Assembly (NCBI RefSeq): GCF_039544165.1
Contig: NZ_BAABLD010000002.1
Location: 496,001-560,000 of the forward strand
Source of the DNA: Viridibacterium curvum
GTDB lineage: Bacteria; Pseudomonadota; Gammaproteobacteria; Burkholderiales; Rhodocyclaceae
Direction: 5' to 3'
Length of the DNA stretch: 64,000 nucleotides
The notes under the pieces were generated by a model. It did not search any database. It was given only the letters and a program-made list of their open reading frames with translations, and was not told where the DNA came from. A program made the position numbers and the translations under genes. Of this stretch, positions 31,043 to 39,384 are shown in pieces. Within the stretch, counting starts at the first letter, position 1, and each line of letters begins with the position of its first letter.

Positions 31043-31596
31043 TGCTGAGTTCGCTTGCCGTCATGCTGGGTCTGGCGCTGGTCATCGGCGCAGTGCTCGG
31101 CTGGGCATCGCTGAAGTTCAAGGTCGAGGGTGACCCACTGGTCGACAAGATCGACGCCATCCTGCCGCAAACACAGTGCGGGCAATGCGGCTTCCCCGGC
31201 TGCAAGCCTTACGCCACGGCTATCGCCGGAGGTGAAGCCGACATCAACCAATGCCCGCCCGGCGGCGAAGAGGGTATCCGCAAGCTGGCCGACTTGCTGG
31301 GTCGCGAATTCAAACCCCTGAACGCCGAGAACGGTGTCGAAAAACCCAAGGCCGTCGCCTTCATCGACGAGCAAACCTGCATCGGCTGCACGCTATGCAT
31401 CCAGGCCTGCCCTGTCGATGCCATCTCTGGCGCAGCCAAGCAGATGCACACCATCATTGCGCCGCTTTGCACTGGCTGCGAACTGTGCGTAGCGCCCTGC
31501 CCGGTTGACTGCATCACCATGGAGACCGTGCAGGAGACCTACGACACATGGAAGTGGCGTTACCCGGTTGTTCCGCTCAAGGAGGTAGCTGCGTGA
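31042..31596 (+). CDS. rsxB: Rsx/Rnf complex iron-sulfur subunit RsxB
   Basis: RsxB is a membrane-anchored ferredoxin-like subunit with 184 residues. An N-terminal helix anchors it ('SLAVMLGLALVIGAVLGWA'). Then comes a Cys cluster 'CGQCGFPGCKPYA' and two 4Fe-4S ferredoxin motifs, 'CIGCTLCIQACPVDAI' and 'CTGCELCVAPCPVDCI'. Its start overlaps the rsxA stop by one base, and its stop overlaps the rsxC GTG start, showing tight coupling in the operon. Confidence 0.96.
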   Translation: MLSSLAVMLGLALVIGAVLGWASLKFKVEGDPLVDKIDAILPQTQCGQCGFPGCKPYATAIAGGEADINQCPPGGEEGIRKLADLLGREFKPLNAENGVEKPKAVAFIDEQTCIGCTLCIQACPVDAISGAAKQMHTIIAPLCTGCELCVAPCPVDCITMETVQETYDTWKWRYPVVPLKEVAA

Positions 31597-33182
31597 ATCC
31601 CCTGCGCAAGCTCTTCGACTTCAATGGTGGAGTGAGGCCAGCGACCAACAAGAGCGATTCGACGCGCGAGCCGATTGCTACCGTTCCCTTGCCACCCGAG
31701 CTGGTTATCCCTCTGCACCAGAGCATAGGCGGCACGCCGCACCCCATCGTGACGGTCGGCCAATACGTGCTGAAAGGCCAGCGCATCGGCGACGCGGATG
31801 GCAACTTTTCGTCGGCTATCCACGCATCCACCTCTGGCAAAGTCATTGCTATCGAGCCGCGTGTGATGGCGCACACCTCGGGCCTCAAGACGCTTTGCGT
31901 TGTGCTGCAACCGGATGGCACGGAACGCTGGCTCGAAGAAGCGCCACTCGACTGGCAGAGCGCCGCCCCTGAGGTGCTACGCGATTTCCTGCGCGACGCG
32001 GGTGTGGTGGGTTTGGGGGGGGCGGTATTCCCCAGCCACCTCAAGCTGCAACCCGGGCGCGACAAACCGCTCAAGACGCTGGTCATCAACGGCGCAGAGT
32101 GCGAGCCCTTCATCACCTGCGACGATCTGCTGATGCGCGAACGCCCGGCAGCCATCTTGCGCGGCGTAGCGATCATGCGCCATCTGCTCGGAGCGGAAGA
32201 GGTTCTCATCGGTATTGAGGACAACAAGCCCCAGGCCATTGCGGCGATGCAAACCGCCTGCAAGAGCTTTGCGGGGATCGAAACCGTCGCCGTGCCGACT
32301 CGCTACCCCGCAGGTGGAGCCAAGCAATTGATCCGCGTGCTGACCGGCATCGAAGTCCCGCACGGCGAGCGCTCCACCGATTACGGCGTGCAGTGCTTCA
32401 ATGTCGGCACGGCCTACGCGATTCACGAGGCGGTCGAACTGCGTCGTCCGCTGGTGTCACGCATCGTCACGGTCGCGGGCAATGTTGAACAGCCACGTAA
32501 CTATGAGGTGCTGTTCGGCACCCCCATGGACCACCTCGTCAAACTCGCGGGTCTCAAGCCCGACACTGACGCTTTCATCATGGGTGGGCCGATGATGGGC
32601 TTCCGCATGCCGGCATTCGATGTGCCTGTGGTCAAGGCAACCAACTGCGTCATCGCTGCAAGCCCCACACTGTTTGCGCCGCCACCGCCTGAGATGCCCT
32701 GCATCCGCTGTGGCGAGTGCGCACGCGCCTGCCCGGCCGACCTGCAACCTTTCGAGCTCTACTGGCACGCCCGCGCAAAGAACTTCGGCAAGGCTCAGGA
32801 GTATCACCTGTTCGACTGCATCGAATGTGGCTGCTGCAGCTACGTCTGCCCCTCATCGATCCCGCTCGTCGATTACTACCGTTTCGCCAAGAGCGAGATC
32901 TGGGATCGCGAAAAGCAGAAAGACTCGGCAGACGCCGCCCGTGATCGCTTCGAGTTTCGCAACTTCCGTCAGGAACGCGAAAAGCAGGAGAAGGCAGAGA
33001 AGCTTGCTGCACGCAGCAAACCCGCAGCCAGCGCAGAAGTAAGCGCAACGACAACGGGGGATGGCGACAGCGCTGCCGAAGATCCCAAGAAGGCACTCAT
33101 CGCCGCTGCGCTGGCCCGTGCTCAAGCGCAGAAAGCCGCTGCGGCAGAGAGCGCTTCCAACAGTTCCGGAGAACCTTCATGA
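31593..33182 (+). CDS. rsxC: Rsx/Rnf complex NADH/ferredoxin-side subunit RsxC
   Basis: RsxC binds FMN, NADH and iron-sulfur clusters on the cytoplasmic side. The 529-residue product has the Rnf barrel sandwich N terminus, the Nqo1-like core ('GVVGLGGAVFPSHLKL', 'INGAECEPFITCDD'), a SLBB segment, and two 4Fe-4S motifs 'CIRCGECARACPADL' and 'CIECGCCSYVCPSSI'. The tail beyond them is charged, Ala-rich and short compared with E. coli RsxC. The GTG at 31593 follows AAGGAGG by 7 bases and overlaps the rsxB stop, which decides the start over an earlier in-frame ATG. Confidence 0.95.
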   Translation: MNPLRKLFDFNGGVRPATNKSDSTREPIATVPLPPELVIPLHQSIGGTPHPIVTVGQYVLKGQRIGDADGNFSSAIHASTSGKVIAIEPRVMAHTSGLKTLCVVLQPDGTERWLEEAPLDWQSAAPEVLRDFLRDAGVVGLGGAVFPSHLKLQPGRDKPLKTLVINGAECEPFITCDDLLMRERPAAILRGVAIMRHLLGAEEVLIGIEDNKPQAIAAMQTACKSFAGIETVAVPTRYPAGGAKQLIRVLTGIEVPHGERSTDYGVQCFNVGTAYAIHEAVELRRPLVSRIVTVAGNVEQPRNYEVLFGTPMDHLVKLAGLKPDTDAFIMGGPMMGFRMPAFDVPVVKATNCVIAASPTLFAPPPPEMPCIRCGECARACPADLQPFELYWHARAKNFGKAQEYHLFDCIECGCCSYVCPSSIPLVDYYRFAKSEIWDREKQKDSADAARDRFEFRNFRQEREKQEKAEKLAARSKPAASAEVSATTTGDGDSAAEDPKKALIAAALARAQAQKAAAAESASNSSGEPS

Positions 33183-34135
33183 GCACGCAAGTTCGCTGGG
33201 GCATCCTCGGCTATGCCCGCATTGCCCGGCTATCGGCCATTCCCGCCATCCTGCGCGCCGGCAATGCCGAACTCAGCGCCATAGCATCGCGCGATGCAGC
33301 CAAGCTCGCCGAATGTGCCACGCAGTTTCCGCTGGCGCGGCTGCACATGACCTACGACGCCTTGCTGGCTGACCCGGACGTCGATGCGATCTACGTACCC
33401 CTGCCCAATTCTCAGCACCGCGACTGGACGATTGCCGCGCTTGAAGCCGGCAAGCACGTGCTGTGCGAGAAGCCCATTGCCCTCACCGCCCGGCAGGCCC
33501 GCGACATGGGCGCCGCCGCCAAGCACGCCGACCGGCTGTTGATGGAAGCCTTCATGTACCGCTACACCGACCGTATCCGGCAGGTGCGGACGGTCTTGGC
33601 GAGCGGTGAGCTGGGGGTCATCCGCCATGTCAATGCAAGCTTCCGCTTCTTTCTCGATCGTGAGAACACGATCAAGGAACAGGCAGGTCTTGGCGGCGGA
33701 GCCCTCTACGACGTGGGTTGCTACCCGATCAACCTGTTGGGCCTCATCACCGAGAAGCTGCCCGTTCGCTGCCAGGCTTACGCCGAGATGAAGGGCGGTG
33801 TAGACGTCAATCTTTCCGCCTTGCTGCAGTATGGCGACGGCATGATCGCCAACCTACACTGCGGCTTCAATGCTCATCCGTTCATGCACGCCGAAGTCAT
33901 CGGCACGCAAGGCCGGCTGGAAATCCGCGACACCTTCACCGACGCAGCTGGTGAGCTCTACGTGTACACCACGACCGGTACACGCAGCATTGCCGTGGCC
34001 GAGTCGGATCGTTACGGCGCCGAATTCCGCGACTTCTCCGCCGCCATTCTCGAAGGCCGTACGCCGCTGCTGACCCTCGAAGAGTCGATCCGCAACATGG
34101 AAGTGCTGGACATGATCCGGGAGAGCCTGCCTTGA
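33179..34135 (+). CDS. Gfo/Idh/MocA family oxidoreductase embedded in the rsx operon
   Basis: This is a 318-residue NAD(P)-dependent dehydrogenase of the Gfo/Idh/MocA family. The N-terminal Rossmann fold begins 'VRWGILGYARIARLSAIPAI' (the third glycine is replaced), the conserved 'HVLCEKPIALT' gives the catalytic Lys, and 'GGALYDVGCYPINLLGLI' is the substrate-domain motif with the Asp-x-x-x-Y/H pattern. The substrate is unknown, commonly a sugar or inositol. ATG overlaps the rsxC stop (ATGA), so it is part of the operon although not a known Rnf subunit. Confidence 0.9.
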   Translation: MSTQVRWGILGYARIARLSAIPAILRAGNAELSAIASRDAAKLAECATQFPLARLHMTYDALLADPDVDAIYVPLPNSQHRDWTIAALEAGKHVLCEKPIALTARQARDMGAAAKHADRLLMEAFMYRYTDRIRQVRTVLASGELGVIRHVNASFRFFLDRENTIKEQAGLGGGALYDVGCYPINLLGLITEKLPVRCQAYAEMKGGVDVNLSALLQYGDGMIANLHCGFNAHPFMHAEVIGTQGRLEIRDTFTDAAGELYVYTTTGTRSIAVAESDRYGAEFRDFSAAILEGRTPLLTLEESIRNMEVLDMIRESLP

Positions 34136-34176
34136 GCCCCCAGCCACTCCAGTGCCACGGAAAGGCGGGCTGCTGA

Positions 34177-35187
34177 ATGTTCCCCAGCCGTCAGAACAAT
34201 TCGCCCTACGTCCGCGCGCAGACCAGTGTCACGCAGGTCATGCTCAAGGTGCTGCTGGCCCTGCTGCCAGCCATCGGCACCTACGTCTGGCTATTCGGAA
34301 TCGGAGTGCTGGTGCAGCTGCTACTGGCCAGCGTCACGGCACTCGTCGCCGAAGCCGCAATGCTGAAGTTGCGTGGCAAGCCGACCGGCATGTTCCTGTC
34401 GGACCTGTCAGCCATCGTGACAGCATGGTTGATTGCACTGGCGTTCCCATCCATCGCACCGTGGTGGGTCATCGTACTCGGCACCGCATTCGCCATCGTG
34501 ATCGCCAAGCACCTCTACGGTGGGCTTGGCCAGAACCCTTTCAATCCGGCGATGGTGGCGTACTGCGTAATGATTGTTGCCTTCCCGGCACTGATGTCGC
34601 AGTGGCCTGCTGCAGGCCTGGACAATGCAACGCAACTGGCGCGCATCTTCGGTCAGAGCGGCACCATCGACGCACTGACCGGTGCCACGCCGCTTGACGC
34701 CTTGCGCACCGGACTCCGCGAAAGCGGTGCCACGGTGGCACAGACGCTCGGCGGCCCTGCCTTCGGTTGGGCGGGTGGCAAGGGCTGGGAATGGATTGCG
34801 GCGGCCTACGCCCTTGGCGGCGCCTTCCTGCTGCAACAACGCATCATCACCTGGCACATTCCGGCGGCCTTCCTGGGCGGCCTGGCGGTGATCGCAGGCA
34901 TTGCCGCGCTGGCCAATGGCAGCAACTTCCCCGGTCCTCTCTATCACCTCGCGACAGGCGGCAGCATGCTTGGCGCTTTCTTCATTCTCACCGACCCGGT
35001 CTCGGGCGCCACGACGCCGCGCGGTAAACTGCTCTTCGGCGTTGGTGCTGCGTTGCTGACCTGGATCATCCGCAGCTTCGGCGCTTACCCCGACGGCATT
35101 GCTTTCGCCACGCTGCTGATGAATCTCTGCGTACCGATTCTCGACATGAAGACACAACCGCCCGTGTTCGGGCACAAGAACCATTGA
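34177..35187 (+). CDS. rsxD: Rsx/Rnf complex flavin subunit RsxD
   Basis: RsxD is an NqrB-like integral membrane subunit with covalently bound FMN. The 336-residue product starts 'SPYVRAQTSVTQVMLKVLLA', has 'GGLGQNPFNPAMV', and the flavin attachment motif 'TGATPLDAL' (the FMN-linking Thr in S/TGAT). Later 'FFILTDPVSGATTPRGKL' is the conserved second motif. Membrane helices are spaced as in the family. A 41-base gap separates it from the Gfo/Idh/MocA gene; the riboflavin synthase gene follows after 12 bases. Confidence 0.95.
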   Translation: MFPSRQNNSPYVRAQTSVTQVMLKVLLALLPAIGTYVWLFGIGVLVQLLLASVTALVAEAAMLKLRGKPTGMFLSDLSAIVTAWLIALAFPSIAPWWVIVLGTAFAIVIAKHLYGGLGQNPFNPAMVAYCVMIVAFPALMSQWPAAGLDNATQLARIFGQSGTIDALTGATPLDALRTGLRESGATVAQTLGGPAFGWAGGKGWEWIAAAYALGGAFLLQQRIITWHIPAAFLGGLAVIAGIAALANGSNFPGPLYHLATGGSMLGAFFILTDPVSGATTPRGKLLFGVGAALLTWIIRSFGAYPDGIAFATLLMNLCVPILDMKTQPPVFGHKNH

Positions 35188-35199
35188 AGGAGCGCTGAA

Positions 35200-35907
35200 A
35201 TGTTCACCGGCATCGTCAAGGGAACAGCCCGACTGAGCGCACTGGAGCGCAAGGCCGGCCTGTCGACCCTGACCCTGGACTTCCCGCCCGGCTTCGATGC
35301 AGAGCTCGAAGCCGGTGCCAGCGTGGCCGTCGACGGCGTCTGTCTCACCGTCACCCGCCACGCATCGGGCTGGGCCGAGTTCGACGTGATGCAGGAAAGC
35401 CTTGTTCGCACTACCCTGGCGGACATCGCTGTGGGAGACCTCTTCAACGTCGAACGCGCCGCCCACGACGGTGCCGAGATTGGCGGCCACCCGCTCTCGG
35501 GGCATGTAGATTGCACGGCAACCGTTGTCGGCATCGAAACACCTGAGAACAACAAGGTCATGCGCTTCGAAGTCGCGCCTGAATGGATGCATTACATCTT
35601 CGCCAAGGGCTACATCGCCGTGAACGGCTGCAGCCTGACGGTCAGCGACGCGGACCGCGCCTCGCGCCGCTTCTCCGTATGGTTCATCCCCGAAACGCTG
35701 CGGATGACCACCTTTGACGCAAAAACCATCGGCAGCCGCGTCAACATCGAGATCGAGCGCGCCACCCAGGTGACGGTCGACACCATCCGCAACTACCTTG
35801 ACGAACGCCTTGGCCCCCTGCTGCCGCGCCTCGAAGCCTTGCTGGGCACCAGTCTTGTCGAGCAGACCACCGCCAGCCTTCCCGGCGCCACGCAGACCAA
35901 GCCCTGA
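35200..35907 (+). CDS. ribE: Riboflavin synthase (alpha subunit type) within the rsx operon
   Basis: Riboflavin synthase dismutates two 6,7-dimethyl-8-ribityllumazines. This 235-residue protein has two lumazine-binding barrels: 'MFTGIVKGTARL...VDGVCLTVT' and, after 'GGHPLSGHVDCTA', 'YIAVNGCSLTV'. The C-terminal trimerisation helix follows, with about 20 extra residues beyond E. coli RibE (213). By eye it is closer to the E. coli type sequence ('IPETLRMTT', 'GSRVNIEIE'). It lies between rsxD and rsxG, 12 bases after rsxD and overlapping rsxG by one base, so it is co-expressed with two flavoprotein subunits. Confidence 0.9.
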   Translation: MFTGIVKGTARLSALERKAGLSTLTLDFPPGFDAELEAGASVAVDGVCLTVTRHASGWAEFDVMQESLVRTTLADIAVGDLFNVERAAHDGAEIGGHPLSGHVDCTATVVGIETPENNKVMRFEVAPEWMHYIFAKGYIAVNGCSLTVSDADRASRRFSVWFIPETLRMTTFDAKTIGSRVNIEIERATQVTVDTIRNYLDERLGPLLPRLEALLGTSLVEQTTASLPGATQTKP

Positions 35908-36560
35908 TGACCAAGCCACAAAGTCCGCTCAGACTCTCACTGCAGACAGCCGCAGTGATGATGCTGTTCACGCTGGTCTTCACAGCTGTGATGGCGGGCA
36001 CCTACAAGGCCACGCAAAATACCATTGCAGCCAGCGCCGAGGCCGAGAAACTGCAACTCATCAACCAGATCCTGCCGCCGCAAAGCTATGACAACAAGCT
36101 GCTGCAGGATGCGCTGACACTGGGTCCGACGCCCGAACTGGGATTGGACCAGGGCGGCCACATCTGGCGGGCACGCAAGGATGGCCAACCCGTCGCTGTC
36201 GTGCTGGAAGCCGTCGCACCTGATGGTTACAGCGGCAAGATCCGGCTGGTGATTGCCATCCTGGCAGACGGCAAGGTCAGCGGCGTACGCATCACTGAGC
36301 ACCGTGAAACACCGGGTCTGGGCGACTACATTGATCCGAAGAAGGACCGCAACAAGCAGCAGCCCTGGATCGCGCAGTTCAGTGGCAAATCCGCGAGCTC
36401 GCCGGGAGCGGAGCACTGGAAGGTAAAAAAGGACGGCGGTGATTTCGCCTACATGACCGGTGCAACGATCTCGCCGCGCGCCGTGGTGGCAGCCGTGGCG
36501 CGTGCGGTCCGCTACGAACAGGCGCAGCGTGAAGCGCTCTACGCAAGGACGTCGCCATGA
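35907..36560 (+). CDS. rsxG: Rsx/Rnf complex flavin subunit RsxG
   Basis: RsxG is a periplasm-facing subunit with one N-terminal transmembrane helix ('TAAVMMLFTLVFTAVMAGTY') and an FMN-binding domain, 217 residues. FMN is attached to Thr in 'YMTGATISPRAV' by ApbE, which is not encoded in this window. 'VRITEHRETPGLGDYIDPKK' is the conserved family motif. The ATG overlaps the riboflavin synthase stop (TGATGA), and its stop overlaps rsxE. Confidence 0.95.
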   Translation: MTKPQSPLRLSLQTAAVMMLFTLVFTAVMAGTYKATQNTIAASAEAEKLQLINQILPPQSYDNKLLQDALTLGPTPELGLDQGGHIWRARKDGQPVAVVLEAVAPDGYSGKIRLVIAILADGKVSGVRITEHRETPGLGDYIDPKKDRNKQQPWIAQFSGKSASSPGAEHWKVKKDGGDFAYMTGATISPRAVVAAVARAVRYEQAQREALYARTSP

Positions 36561-37246
36561 GCAAACCCGATTACAAGGAAATCCTCTGGAACGGCGTCTG
36601 GAAGCAGAACACCGGCCTCGTCCAGCTTCTGGGCCTGTGTCCCATCCTCGCCGTGTCGAGTACCTTCGTGAACGGCGTCAGCCTCGGTCTCGCCACCATC
36701 ATCGTGATGATGATGTCTGGCGCCGTCGTCGCCGCGCTGCGCAATTTTATCCCCTACGAAATCCGCATCCCCGTCTTCATCCTCATCATCGCCGCACTGG
36801 TCACCGTGCTCGACCTCGCCATGAACGCATGGCTGCATTCGCTCTACGTCGTGCTGGGTATTTTTGTACCGCTGATTGTCACCAACTGCATCGTGCTGGC
36901 ACGCGTCGAAGCCTACGCTGCCAAGAACGGGCCACTCGCCTCTGCCTTCGACGGCATCGGCATGGGCGCCGGCCTCGTCGTTGTGCTGTCCCTGCTCGGT
37001 GGCATCCGCGAGGTGCTGGGTACCGGCATGCTTTTCGCGGGCATCGAAGCCATCATTCCCGGCACACAGCCCCTTCACATCCTGCCAGCAGACTACCCAG
37101 GCTTCCTCATCGCCATCCTGCCACCAGGTGCTTTCATCGCGCTGGGCTGTCTGATCGCGTTGCGTAACTGGTCAGAGGCGCGGGCAGCGAGGCGTGCCCC
37201 GCCAACACCTGCGGAACCCAGCACGCCGGAAGCACAATCGGCCTGA
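36557..37246 (+). CDS. rsxE: Rsx/Rnf complex membrane subunit RsxE
   Basis: RsxE is an integral membrane subunit paralogous to RsxA, 229 residues with about six helices. It carries 'LWNGVWKQNTGLVQLLGLCP' at the N terminus and 'FVPLIVTNCIVLARVEAYA', whose Cys pairs with that of RsxA around the membrane cluster. The tail is Ala/Pro-rich. Its ATG overlaps the rsxG stop (ATGA). nth starts 8 bases downstream, the classic rnf-nth arrangement. Confidence 0.95.
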   Translation: MSKPDYKEILWNGVWKQNTGLVQLLGLCPILAVSSTFVNGVSLGLATIIVMMMSGAVVAALRNFIPYEIRIPVFILIIAALVTVLDLAMNAWLHSLYVVLGIFVPLIVTNCIVLARVEAYAAKNGPLASAFDGIGMGAGLVVVLSLLGGIREVLGTGMLFAGIEAIIPGTQPLHILPADYPGFLIAILPPGAFIALGCLIALRNWSEARAARRAPPTPAEPSTPEAQSA

Positions 37247-37254
37247 CACACGTC

Positions 37255-37899
37255 ATGCCTCGCAACATGACCAAGGCTGAAATCAGCGAGGCGTTTGCCC
37301 GCTGGCGAGCCGCGAACCCACACCCGGTCACCGAACTGGAATACGGATCCCCCTTCCAGCTGCTGGTCGCTGTCGTCATGTCGGCACAGGCCACCGACAA
37401 GGGCGTCAACCTCGCCACGCGCAAACTGTTCCCGGTGGCACCTACGCCCGAAGCCATGGCCACACTTGGCGAAGAGGGGATCGCCGGTTACATCAAGACG
37501 ATCGGTCTCTATCGCAACAAGGCCAGGAATGTCGCGATGTTGTCGCGACAATTGCTGGAGCGACACGCAGGCGAAGTACCGCATGATCGCGAAGCGCTGG
37601 AAGCCTTGCCCGGCGTCGGCCGCAAGACTGCCAACGTTGTGCTCAATGCCATCTGGCGTGAGCCAGTGATGGCCGTCGACACGCATATCTTCCGCATCTC
37701 CAACCGCATGGGGCTGGCGCCGGGCAAAGATGTGCTGGCCGTCGAAAAGGCACTGATGCGTCGAATTCCCAAGGAATACCTTGTCGATGCGCACCACTGG
37801 CTGATCCTTCACGGCCGCTATGTCTGCACGGCACGCTCGCCGAAGTGTGGCAACTGCATCACGCGGGATCTCTGCCAGAGCCCGGACAAGCTTGCCTGA
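37255..37899 (+). CDS. nth: Endonuclease III
   Basis: Nth is a DNA glycosylase/AP lyase removing oxidised pyrimidines. The 214-residue product has the helix-hairpin-helix 'LPGVGRKTANVV' with catalytic Lys124, Asp142 in 'AVDTHIFRI', and the C-terminal 4Fe-4S motif Cys-x6-Cys-x2-Cys-x5-Cys ('CTARSPKCGNCITRDLC'). An ATG four codons inside could be the start instead; neither has a clear ribosome site. It closes the rsx operon and converges with a minus-strand hydrolase gene 8 bases away. Confidence 0.96.
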   Translation: MPRNMTKAEISEAFARWRAANPHPVTELEYGSPFQLLVAVVMSAQATDKGVNLATRKLFPVAPTPEAMATLGEEGIAGYIKTIGLYRNKARNVAMLSRQLLERHAGEVPHDREALEALPGVGRKTANVVLNAIWREPVMAVDTHIFRISNRMGLAPGKDVLAVEKALMRRIPKEYLVDAHHWLILHGRYVCTARSPKCGNCITRDLCQSPDKLA

Positions 37900-37907
37900 G
37901 GGCTATC

Positions 37908-38849
37908 TCAGCCCTTCAGACCTCTTGCCGCTCTGGCCTCAATCTCCTCGGTGCTCTCTCCGCGCGTGCAGCGACTGGCGATAATCACTGCCGAATTGGC
38001 CAGTTGATGCCGGTCTGGTCCTGTGCCTTCTCCGGTCAACAGGGACACCGGGACACCAGCGGCCTTGAGACGCTCCGCAAGCACCGTCTGGGAGGGCCAG
38101 ACGACATTCCTGTCCTCCGGATCACCCAGTACGAACACGCGCAGGGCTGGATGCATCCTGGTTCGGTCAAGGAAATCGACAGGCTCATAAGAGTCACTGT
38201 ATCCCGTCATGTCTGTCGTGCGACCACGCAACTTGTAGCGCACGGATGGCGAGGAGGGAGAAGAGGTCGGTACCGCACAGACGATGTCGGAGCGCTCGGT
38301 CAACAAGGAAGCCGTGACGTGCCCACCACCGCTTTGCCCGGCGACCACCCATTCACTGATGCCGAAGCGTTGTTTCAGGACGTCCATAGCCACGGTGATC
38401 AGCATGGACTCCTGCAGCCGACGTCGTTGCATGTGATCCCCCGAGGAGCCATGCGTGCCCGGCCTGCCAAAGAATATGTATGGAATGCCCTGTCCTTTCG
38501 CCACACGATCGGCAACAGCCTGCAGCTTCTCCATGCTGCTCTGCAGGTAGTTGTCGGAAGGGTCATCCACATCGCCGTGAAAAAATATCAGGGCTCGCTT
38601 TACTGGCTGGCCATCGAATCCCGCCGCCCAGAATCGCAAGCATTCCGCACCATAATCTCCTGCGTCAGCCCAGACGGCATTCGCAACCCGTGCGCACTGC
38701 GCGCGAGTCGCCTGAACGCCGACCCTCACAGCGAACTTCGAGAAGTCGCCTTGTTCTGTGAACTCGATGCGCTCTGCAGCTGTGGCACATACCGAAAGAC
38801 CGGCGACGACCGTCAGCGCGAACAAAGCCTTGCGCATGCTGTTTTTCAT
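37908..38849 (-). CDS. Exported alpha/beta hydrolase-like protein
   Basis: This 313-residue protein has a signal peptide ('ALFALTVVAGLSVCATAAE') and an alpha/beta hydrolase core: 'ALIFFHGDVDDPSDNYL' after strand 3, 'VVAGQSGGGHVTASLL' with the probable nucleophile Ser, an acidic 'VLGDPEDRNV' region, and 'GPDRHQLANSAVI' supplying a candidate His. It resembles secreted esterases or peptidases of the S9-like type but I cannot name a family. The ATG at 38849 or 38837 fits the signal; upstream extension is not signal-like. It lies antisense between nth and the DUF1841 gene. Confidence 0.75.
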   Translation of the reverse strand: MKNSMRKALFALTVVAGLSVCATAAERIEFTEQGDFSKFAVRVGVQATRAQCARVANAVWADAGDYGAECLRFWAAGFDGQPVKRALIFFHGDVDDPSDNYLQSSMEKLQAVADRVAKGQGIPYIFFGRPGTHGSSGDHMQRRRLQESMLITVAMDVLKQRFGISEWVVAGQSGGGHVTASLLTERSDIVCAVPTSSPSSPSVRYKLRGRTTDMTGYSDSYEPVDFLDRTRMHPALRVFVLGDPEDRNVVWPSQTVLAERLKAAGVPVSLLTGEGTGPDRHQLANSAVIIASRCTRGESTEEIEARAARGLKG

Positions 38850-38955
38850 TGAACAAGTATCCATGGTTGGCAATTCAGGCTGCATCTTAGCTTCGCTACC
38901 CATGCCCTGCCCTCAGACTTACAATCCCGGCCATTCATCCAGACTCGCATTCCCC

Positions 38956-39384
38956 ATGTTCAACCCCACCCGTGACCAGGCGCGCAGCTTCTTCATCGAA
39001 TGCTGGCGCAAACGTAAAGGCAACGAACCCATGGAAGCCATGGAGCAACTCGTTGCCGACATCATTGCCTCGCACCCCGAATACCACAGTCTGTTCGAAA
39101 ATCCGGATGCGGCGGACAAGGACTTCGCACCCGAAGATGGGCAGATCAACCCCTTCCTGCACATCTCGCTTCACCTTGCTGTCGAAGAGCAGCTTGGAAT
39201 CGACCAGCCACCGGGCCTGCGCGAAGCCTACCAGGCATGCCTGAATCGCTGCGGCAACGCTCACGAAGCACGCCATGACGTGCTGGAGAGCCTTGCTGAA
39301 ACCCTGTGGGAAGCCCAGCGCAACGGCACGCCCATGGATGCAATGGCCTACGTGGAACGCGTGAAGCGAAGGGGCGGCGCATGA
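38956..39384 (+). CDS. DUF1841 family protein
   Basis: This 142-residue soluble protein matches DUF1841, a short proteobacterial family of unknown function: 'MFNPTRDQARSFFIECWRKR' at the N terminus and 'INPFLHISLHLAVEEQLGID' in the centre, with the conserved His residues. It contains no membrane segment. In many betaproteobacteria I recall it lying directly beside nth; here the hydrolase gene intervenes. Its stop overlaps the HAD gene start (ATGA). Confidence 0.85.
   Translation: MFNPTRDQARSFFIECWRKRKGNEPMEAMEQLVADIIASHPEYHSLFENPDAADKDFAPEDGQINPFLHISLHLAVEEQLGIDQPPGLREAYQACLNRCGNAHEARHDVLESLAETLWEAQRNGTPMDAMAYVERVKRRGGA

Noticed and set aside
35200..35907. Riboflavin synthase gene as a lumazine-protein (non-enzymatic antenna) paralogue
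   Set aside because: Both barrels keep the family motifs (MFTGIV, GVCLTV, GHVD, GCSLTV) and the length fits an active synthase, although loss of activity cannot be excluded without alignment.
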